In this document: positions 52,832 through 64,000 of the stretch, piece after piece
How the letters are laid out: every line of letters begins with the position of its first letter
Position numbering within the stretch: position 1 is the stretch's first letter
NCBI GenBank assembly: GCA_963978895.1
Contig: OZ022245.1
Location: 28,369,543-28,433,542, forward strand
DNA length: 64,000 nt
Origin: Erpobdella octoculata
Taxonomy: Eukaryota > Annelida > Clitellata > Hirudinida > Erpobdellidae
Reading direction: 5' to 3'
Notes under the pieces: model-generated
Told to the model about the DNA's origin: nothing
Database searches by the model: none
Seen by the model: only the letters and a program-made list of their open reading frames with translations
Program-made: the position numbers and the translations under genes

Positions 52832-53132
52832 CACAAAGTGACAGCACAACAATTATTTATTAGCAAAAACGGCAAAAAGGCACTAAGTGAAAAATGGCTG
52901 TCAACGGCATATAAGAACTTAGTTATAACTAAAACAAAATCGGTGCTACATCATTTACAAATTCGTAAAACTGGGAATGACTGCATAATGTTAAAAACAA
53001 TGTTATCAACAATTTTATCAACAAATATTTTTGAAATACTCTTTATAAAATATTTTAAATATACTACAGTTTTTGGGCATTTTAAAACTTTTTTGGTTTT
53101 CATTGAAAGTATTTTTGAATAACTGGTGGCAA
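52028..53132. other. Gap between the small gene and RBPJ
   Basis: AT-rich 3' flanks of two convergent genes with a compound (CA)n(TA)n microsatellite at 52772-52826. No gene recognised. Confidence 0.5.
52772..52826 (+). repeat. Compound (CA)n(TA)n microsatellite
   Basis: CACACA run passing directly into TATATA. Confidence 0.95.
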
Positions 53133-56521
<3,389 letters not shown>

Positions 56522-57471
56522 GGCATCTAAGACCTGACCTAGATTCTAATCTAAGTAATAAGAAAAGTCCGATTTGGTCCAGTAGATGCTCATGAAACAA
56601 GAACCAGCTCTCCAACCCGAGAATTTCTTTCGCGACTTTCGTTAACAGTTTTAAAGCAAGAGATGGGTTTCTTTAATTTTAAAGTTGTTAAAAGCAGATA
56701 TGTATCTCAAAATGACAGCTTTTATTTTTCGGTAAAATACAGTTATGAAACAGACAGAAACTCGTCTAAATAAATAAAGAGAAAGTTGTAACTAAATTCC
56801 ATGCGATCGCTTCGAAAAAAGTCACTAATTACAGTTACAGCTCTACAAACATAACTCCGACGAAGTTACCGCTCTGAAACATCATGGTGAGATGTTTATT
56901 TAAAATAAAACATAAAAATTCACGTATTACGCGTTCCCGCAGCGTCAACACTTCTACCCAGCCATGGGAACTTCATGTTCTTCAGACGGAATTCACTTTC
57001 TCACCGATGCCTGAAGTGTTCGAGAGGCCGTGGGAAAGTTGTTTGAAAGTCTTTGTTTGTTGTTTTCACAGCAAAAGCCGGTTGTGGTGCTTGCTAGTAG
57101 TAGTAGTAGTCGAGTCGGTGGAAGCCCTTAAAAGCTCGTGGTTGCTATGTATTGTGATAGATATTCTCGCTAGATTCCAATTTTAGTTAGTTGCTCGTGC
57201 GAGGTGGTTTGACTGAAGATGACACTAATGTTGTTGACGAAGCAATTTGATAGTGAAGTCATTATTATGTGACTCAGACGATTCTCACAGCTGTTTGAAA
57301 TGTTCGCACGGAAATAAGAATATAATTAAAGAATATTATATTTATTATTTGAACCTAAAAAGCAGTTTTAGTTCGTCAACTCTTTTTATGATGCTAGTAG
57401 AAAATGTCAAAGCATTGTTGTTGCTAACGAAATTGTGTGGTCGATAAACGTTTTGACGAGAAACAATCAGG
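56522..57471. promoter_or_regulatory. Upstream region between RBPJ (minus) and next plus-strand gene
   Basis: About 950 bp between divergent candidate starts. It holds no confident exon. A 100-codon plus frame at 56884-57186 lacks any recognisable feature. Confidence 0.35.
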
Positions 57472-60400
57472 ATGGGTCCCGGCAAAGCTCCCCAGATAGA
57501 CAGGTATTTTCTATGTAAGCAAACGTCGATGCTCTAATATCTTTGTCGGAGATTGTGGACGTCTTTTGTTTATAGAAGTGTACTTACGGCTTTTAATATT
57601 AGTGTTGTTGATGAAGACAAGTTTATCCACAGGGAATGCCCTACACGCGCAGACAGGCAAAGGCAACCTCAAACGCAGACACATGTATAATAGTAATAGT
57701 GCTAGACTCCCACTGTGGAGAAGCTGACCACCCCTGATAATTTTCATTTGGTTATAACGGGTTGAAGATGAAGGTTGATGGAGAAAAATTTAAGGTCAGA
57801 GGGCTTATAATGTTTCAGTGTGTACAATTATTTTTTTTTAGTTTTTGTAATAACCGTTGAGAGTCCTAGAAACGAATACAATTTTTTATTGGAAATTGGA
57901 AACGTTAAGAGGTGAAAAGTGCAGAACAAAAAGCTGAAGGAATTAAAAACACTAGGAACCTTTTGATGATATGACATGGGCTGTCGTGGAAAAATGCGTT
58001 GACAACGAGCTTTATCATCTTTTTATTGACTGTTCTCTCAAAACAACTATAATGTCCAGCTCACCTGAAACTTCTGTTCAGAGACTACTTGGTGAAATTC
58101 TTTTTTTTGTGTCAAATGGTTTTTCGGAACAGCATTTCAGCCCAGTTATCACTCTCTACAGATTCTTGTCGTCTACAAAAAGATGTTGGATGGGGTGGAA
58201 AAACATTGACTTTGCAAATGAAATGCTGAATTTTATTGCTCCTATATAGAACTGCTGTAAGATATTTCCGTCAGTAAAAAAAAATACTGACGTTTCTGTG
58301 ATGCCACACTTCTCCAGGTTAACCTGTGTTGAGAATGCTCCATGTCCAGGTATACAGCTGGAAAATAAGAAAGCCATGAAAGTCGGTTAATAAAAGTTAC
58401 TCGCCAACTGATTTTATTTTCTGACATTTTTAATACCGCTGACGGATCTGACAGCCATAAGAGTCAAGAGTATCCATACAATTGTTATAAAAATCCGTCA
58501 AAAGAGTTATGGCGTGATTGGATTTCGGCGTTAAATATTTTTCTTCATATTCAAACTCATGTATGTGTGTGTAAGTACACACCGTGTACTATGAGTTCTC
58601 CTGTCCCTTCGCATGTAAAATATTCGGCAGCCAGTGTAGGTCAATTGCCAAGTTAATTTGAAATATAAGTGAGGGCTTATCATTTGCCTTTCTGTTTTGG
58701 TCCTTTCAACCGCATTTCCCGTTTCTTTATTGGATTTCCATTTTCGTCCGTCTTTCTCTCCCAACAGGTATCGTTTTTAATAAAATAACTGCCATCCCAA
58801 TCACCGGCATATACTAACTTCTCCACATTTCGATGTTTTTAATACAAAGAAATTGCGACAATAATTTCATCTCAGCGATTTAAAAAAGAAATTAAATCTC
58901 CCTAAAATCACCATAAAGAGTTTTACTCAATCTTTGGCTTAACACAACTTTGGGAGATTTTCGTGGGAGAGTTTCTTGATGGTGGTGATCGTTGTAGTAG
59001 GTTTATGTTTGTGTCGTCTTAGCTGGCGTCATCGTCATCAGCCATAGCGTCATCGTCATCAGCCCTAGCCTAGCGTCACGTCGTCATCTGTTGCTCCCGT
59101 CATACCGCTCACTCCCGCACGAGTTGAAGCCACGCAGTCAGTGGTGGTGGTGCTTATTATTAGCTCCATTACGACCAGTCGTTTTTTTCTCTTCCTTTTT
59201 TCCTTTTTTTTCACTTCATCTCCTCTTTTTTTCTTTCCAACATCATCGCCGTTGTCGAGGTCGGGGAAGTTTTATTAGCATCATTATCGGCATCGCTACG
59301 ATCGTTTCTCTTCCCTTATGCTCTGCCATGCTACGGTTTTCTTTCTTTTTTTCTTTTTTTATAAGAATCTTACAACCTTTTTTGGCTAAGGTTGCTAAAA
59401 AACGTAATAAAACAATCAAAAAGAAGTGAGAAAATGCGTGGGTGGAGAAGGAAGAGAGAGAGAGAAGGAGAGAGAGTGTGTGTGCAAAAAGAGGGGATGG
59501 ATCAATATGATAAATTGCTTTAGAAATTTGGACTACCAGTCGCTCAAGAAATTGAAATAGTGTCAAACGAGAGGCGGCTCAGATGACGCCAATGCCTCCC
59601 TATGTTGCAACTTTTCTGTTTGTGTAGTTTTATTCCTACGTGTGCCTCAATCTGTCTGCTTTTATATTCCTGTGTGTTTTAGTGAGTGTTATATATATAC
59701 GCACATTATTTACAGATTATAACTCCATAGCTGATGGATTAATGGATGCCAATGTCTTTTTCTATAAGTCTATCAAATCTGGATTAACATAAAGTTAATG
59801 GTTTAGGAGGAGTAGGATTGTTTAAAAAAACAAATCGAGATTCTCGGTTTCGCTTGTGCTTATCTTTTTTTTTTTTAGTAAATTCATCCACCAACCAAGT
59901 CATCTGTTAGTCGACTTAAAGCAAGAATTTGGTCAAAACCGATGCGCCTGCGTACTGGCGAGTTCGATTCCATGCAGTCTATTCCGGTTGTAGCTTACGA
60001 AACTGAATGAATGGAAATGAATTGTGCTTTACACTGTACACTTTTATGTCATTGCGAAAATGAAGCCGAGTTCAAGATGGCGAAGGACGCCATACTAATT
60101 TGTAATTAGAGTCCAGACTGTTAACATGGGTGGCTACTCTTGCTCATACTATACTAATGTTTTTTCAATCCGTTACCAGAAACTTTCCAGAAGTTCTTTT
60201 GAGTTCGAACCACGGGCATCATATATCGATTGTTCAAGAATTGTACACGCTTTTAACCAGCTTTATTACTTTGTGACTGTATGTCAAACCATGTCCCTGA
60301 CTGAATTATTTTCTATTCTTTAAAAACATTTTGTGGAGAAATGTTTTTAATTTATTCAAATTACAATAATATTTTAGTGGTAAGCCTCAACGAAAATAAT

Positions 60401-63400
60401 TGAGTGATGTTTCAGGTTAGGTACCGCTCAGTCATAACCACATAGATTATATGACAAGAAGAATAATTTCCTGATTTCTGACTACTGGAGTGCTGCATAT
60501 AGGACGCTTATGCACTTCTTCGCTTATGAATATTGACATGTGATATGCATACAGCTCACTTACATGCATGCGCAAGCATAGTTATGCACGTATGCAGATT
60601 TGTATGCACACTTGCACACAGACCGTTATTAATATTATAAAAATATATACATACTAGCAGTGCCCGTAGCGGCTTCGCTCGGATGAAATTAGAGAATTTG
60701 AACCGTGCATACATAGTAGAGTACTGCACGGATCAATTTTTTAGGTCTCGGCTCGGCCCGTCGACAACTTGGCCCAGCCCGTTTCAAAAACCGAATATCC
60801 TGGCCCGGCACGGCCCGTCTAATATGGGCCCGGCCCGTTTTTACAGGCCTAGAAGTTCTATATACTTGATGAAAAACTTCGGCCCGTCCCACCTTGACTT
60901 CAGGTTTAGCCCGGCCCGTCTGAACACCCTAAAATCACTAAAATGTTTATATACTTGGTTAAAAATCTCGGCCCGTCCCACCTTGATTTAAGGTTTAGGC
61001 AAGGCCTTATGAAGACCCTAAAATAACGGCTTGGCCCGTCCGTCCGGTGATAAACTGAACTCATCTACTTTTGACCGGCACAAAACCTCAAAATACCAAT
61101 TTTCACATCTGTAGCACTTACAGTTTTTGAGTAGCAGTTATTTTAAAATCAAATAACCCTTTTTCCACTTCACATTTGAGGTCCTGGAAACCAAATTTTC
61201 AAAAAATGGTGAAACACGTATATCATTATTTTTAGAGTAGAAACTAAATACTAATTTTACTTTTGCAGCATTTACAGTTTTTGAGTAGCAGTTACTTTAA
61301 AAACCAAGTAATCCTATTTTCCACCCCATATTTGAAGTCCTGGAAACCAAATTTTCAAAAAATGGTAAAACACGTATATCATTATTTCTGGAGTAGAAAC
61401 CAAATACTAATTTTTACTCCTGCAGCATCTACAGTTTTCGAGTAGCAGTTACATTAAAAACCAAATAACATTATTTTCCATCCCACATTTGAGGTCCTGG
61501 AAACCAAATTTATAAAAAATGGTAAAACACGTATATCTTTATTTTTAGAATAGAAACTAAAAACTAATTTTTACATCTGTGGTATTTACAGTTTTCGTGT
61601 AGCAGTTAGTTTGAAAAACAAATAACCCTATTTTCCACCCCACATTTGAAGTCCTGGAAACCAAATTTTCAGAAAATGCTAAAACACCTATTTCATTATT
61701 TTAGGAGTAGAAACAAAATACTAATTTTTACTCCTGTAGCATTCACAGTTTTTGAGTAGCAGCTACTTTAAAAACCAAATAACCCAATTTTCCAACCAAC
61801 ATTTGAGGTCCGGGAAACCGAATTTTCAAAAAATGGTGAAACACGTATCTTTTTATTTTTCAAAAAAAATCTATGTACCAAATTTCAAAATCTCCTCATT
61901 TTTGGTTTTCGAGATATACATTGTTTTAGAAAAAAGTTTGTTTTCCGGTTTTTTCCCCTCAGGAGCAAAATTTTCAAAAATCCTTTCTTAGCGGATGTTT
62001 ACGCTATAAAAGCAATATAAGTTTCAAATTTCACGTTCCTAGGATGAGGCGTTTGAGCTCGGCGTTGATTATCAGTCAGTCATCAGTCAGTCAGTCAGTC
62101 AGTCAGTCAGTCAGTCAGTCAGTCAGTCAGGACATGTTCTTTTATATATATAGATTTATTATTTTTTAATATATATATATTTATATATATATATGCATAT
62201 AATGTTATATAATATTATATTTATTTATTTGGATTGATCTGTTTGAAGTGGTAATGTCAGCTCACGATTGCTCAACTTTGAGCTCAGGATTTATCTGATT
62301 CGCATCCAATCCTTGTCCCTCTTTCGCATTTTCTTCACAATTCATCATCATCATCACCTCTCTCTTCCTTCTTCTTCTTCATCTTCTTCGTTTTGTTCCG
62401 TTTGTCCCTATTTATACGCTTGCACCTCGTCTTAAGGTTTTTCTTTAGTTCCGATGGATTAAATAAAATTTAAAAAAATTGGTTGTTCTACATATCTACG
62501 TTTTCTACGCAAGCAAGAAATGGAATTAAGTAAGTCAACGTTAATACTTTTGCATTGGGAGCGTAGGATAAAATTTCTTTTCAGCTTTTCAAGCAGACAG
62601 ATTTTGTTCACATAAGAAAACATGTCAACTATTGCATACATTAATTGAGACAACGCTGTAAAGGTAAATAAGAAAAAATATTCTTACTGTTGCTAACTGC
62701 TCTCTCAAACAACCGAAAAATTACCATGGACTTAAAAGAAACGGAATCTCACAGATAGAAAAGAACAAGTCTGTTTAGCTCTAAAAAAATGGCCAAAGTT
62801 GGCTCCAGCGGTGTTGACGTTGTCAGAACACCAGAAGGTTCTGCATTCGAATCCTGTGGTCGTCCTTCACCGATTGAGATGAAAGTCTTCAACAGCGACA
62901 ACAACTTCAAAGACTGGTCAGTTGGTAGCAATAAGGTCCCTACCAGACCAAGAGCCAAGTCGTACTCATCTTTCGGACGACTGACCTCTTTCATGGCCGG
63001 CTCACCGAGACTACCGACTAAATATTACTGCTCCAATTCCAGGAGTAGCCGAGCAGCTCCTCCTCCGCAGAAGTCGACTAAAGCGCAGCCTGATTCGGCT
63101 GCAGAAGCTACTAAAACTAGCTTGCTTATCATGCATAGGAAAACGCCGAGCGCTGGGTCTGGCGGTGGAAGGGACCTTGAACCAAAAAGTGAGATTTGAT
63201 TTTTAAAAAGTTGTTATTGATATTAATAAAGATAATGTTGTTATTGGGTGGTAGTGGATAGTGGGTAGGTATTAGAAAGAAAACATTTTCAAATTTATTT
63301 CGAGTTGAATTTGTTGCTTAAAATTATAATCAATAAACTCAGGCAGTACGACTGAAGCTACAATGGAGGCGGCTAGATTGGCTTTAGCGGCTCGAGCCGA

Positions 63401-64000
63401 ATACTCAAAACGGCGAAATTCAAAGTGTCTGGAAAAAGCTGCATTTTACATCGTCATGGACGAGAAGGTGAAGAAAGATTTAGTCGGCAGAAAGGTCAGT
63501 CCAAGTCAGCTCGAAGACATAGGCAGCCTGCTGCTGGAGGAAGCTCAACGCTGCGATAAGATTAAAAACGGAGAAGATATCAGATCGACTAGCGATCGAA
63601 GTAGATTGACGCCGATGACACTTCAGTCCTTACAATCGGCTTCCCGATCTCACTCGAGAGCATCAAAGTCTCGAAAGAAAGATCCCGGTAAGCATTCTTC
63701 GAGACATCACAAGAAATCTCGTCCCTCGGTTGGGAGCAGGTCCTCCGACGGATTTCTTACCCCAACTGGTTCGACGCCGACTCGCTCTTCTCCGGGACCA
63801 GATTCTTTAGCCGGCGATGACGTTAGCATCTCAGCCGACCAGCTCATGTCGACTACAATGACAACAACTGCTTCTGACGATAACGAAGACGTTTTCGACG
63901 TTGAATCGACTGCACAGACGACAGCCTCTACAACGGCCAACACTCCTGAAGACGTTTTGTCCACTCCTGGTGGGTTATTGAACGGCTCTAACTCGCCTCT
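57472..64000 (+). CDS. Unrecognised Ser-rich protein, 5' part (open at window end)
   Basis: Firm coding exons are 62789-63188 and 63343 to about 63967 or beyond; they join in phase (leftover A plus GC). The first encodes MAKVGSSGVDVVRTPEG and a Ser/Pro/Arg-rich segment. The second has ARLALAARAEYSKRRNSKCL, AAFYIVMDEKVKKDLVGRKV and a Leu/Glu helix, then Ser/Thr-rich low-complexity sequence. The Ala/Lys helical block could be an interaction domain; no family is recognised. An in-frame TAG at 62756 supports the ATG at 62789 for a transcript that starts locally. A second option fits codon phase: exon 57472-57503 (MGPGKAPQID, leftover AG) spliced to an acceptor at 62778. That gives a 5.3-kb first intron containing Helitron copy 2. 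Confidence 0.55.
57504..60653. other. Long noncoding stretch before Helitron copy 2
   Basis: AT-rich with CT/GA-rich patches (59160-59480). A 92-codon plus frame at 57971-58249 has no recognisable motif. It may be an intron of the downstream gene; otherwise nothing was identified. Confidence 0.4.
60654..62154 (-). mobile_element. Non-autonomous Helitron, copy 2 (inverted relative to copy 1)
   Basis: Read on the minus strand it begins TCTATATATATAAAAGAACA at 62154 and ends CTGCTAG at 60654, flanked by A and T. The terminal hairpin sequence GTAGCGGCTTCGCTC is intact. It has the same layout as copy 1: a TGAC run (longer here, 62075-62130), five ~155-bp repeats (61090-61990) and a GGGCC-rich block (60730-61050). 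Length is 1,501 bp against 1,444 bp for copy 1. The shared frame at the hairpin end (60683-60991) is shifted relative to copy 1, so it is probably not coding. Confidence 0.88.
62073..62131 (+). repeat. (AGTC)n microsatellite inside Helitron copy 2
   Basis: About 14 AGTC units just inside the Helitron 5' end; the first copy has only four or five, so the tract has expanded. Confidence 0.9.
62155..62788. other. Spacer upstream of the last coding exons
   Basis: AT-rich, with a TATATA patch at 62165-62195 and CTTCTTCATC repeats around 62340-62390. Nothing else was seen apart from the candidate acceptor at 62778. Confidence 0.45.

Noticed and set aside
57971..58249. 92-codon plus frame with an ordinary-looking composition
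   Set aside because: It has no motif, no matching neighbouring exon and an AT-rich setting; chance length is plausible.

Overview
The window is AT-rich nuclear DNA from an invertebrate animal. It has GT-AG introns, long microsatellites, wide intergenic gaps, and only conserved animal genes (synaptogyrin, RBPJ/Su(H), symplekin, NUP85, CACTIN, PGRMC). No sequence here fixes the phylum. A lophotrochozoan such as an annelid would fit the composition and gene content, but that is an inference. Exon models were made by reading both strands for splice sites and checking codon phase. Several models close exactly in frame: synaptogyrin 260 aa, NUP85 632 aa, a THAP-kelch protein 468 aa, PGRMC 204 aa, a BICD-related coiled coil 644 aa, and a C2H2 zinc-finger protein 743 aa.

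Layout. 1-4700 (minus) is the 5' two thirds of an SLC6 neurotransmitter transporter, glycine-transporter-like, cut by the window edge; a Helitron sits in one intron. 6280-10265 (plus) is synaptogyrin. 12400-14872 (plus) holds two intronless genes, POLR2L and CACTIN. 15345-20759 (plus) is NUP85 in 20 exons. 21059-23855 (minus) is a ten-exon gene joining an N-terminal THAP domain to kelch repeats. 24304-25199 is an 882-bp terminal-inverted-repeat element with a 7-bp target duplication, inserted just upstream of PGRMC (25223-26115, plus). 27222-38583 (minus) is symplekin. 39527-43400 (plus) is a BICD-related/Spindly-like dynein adaptor. 47589-50589 (minus) is a zinc-finger gene with two C2H2 triads and poly-Gln/poly-His tracts. 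51193-52027 (plus) is a small unrecognised two-exon gene. 53133-56521 (minus) is RBPJ. 57472/62789-64000 (plus) is the start of an unrecognised Ser-rich protein whose inferred first intron carries a second Helitron, in the opposite orientation to the first.

The genes do not form one pathway; this is an ordinary metazoan gene neighbourhood. Several are divergent pairs with short shared upstream regions (THAP-kelch/PGRMC, SYMPK/BICD-related, zinc finger/small gene). The most unusual items are the THAP-kelch fusion, the inverted-repeat element at the PGRMC promoter, and the Helitron pair, one copy of which ends 11 bp from a splice acceptor. A tripled splice donor in NUP85 and an apparent excess of the octamer ACCAATCA/TGATTGGT in noncoding DNA also stand out. 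I saw no CRISPR array, operon, rRNA or convincing tRNA.
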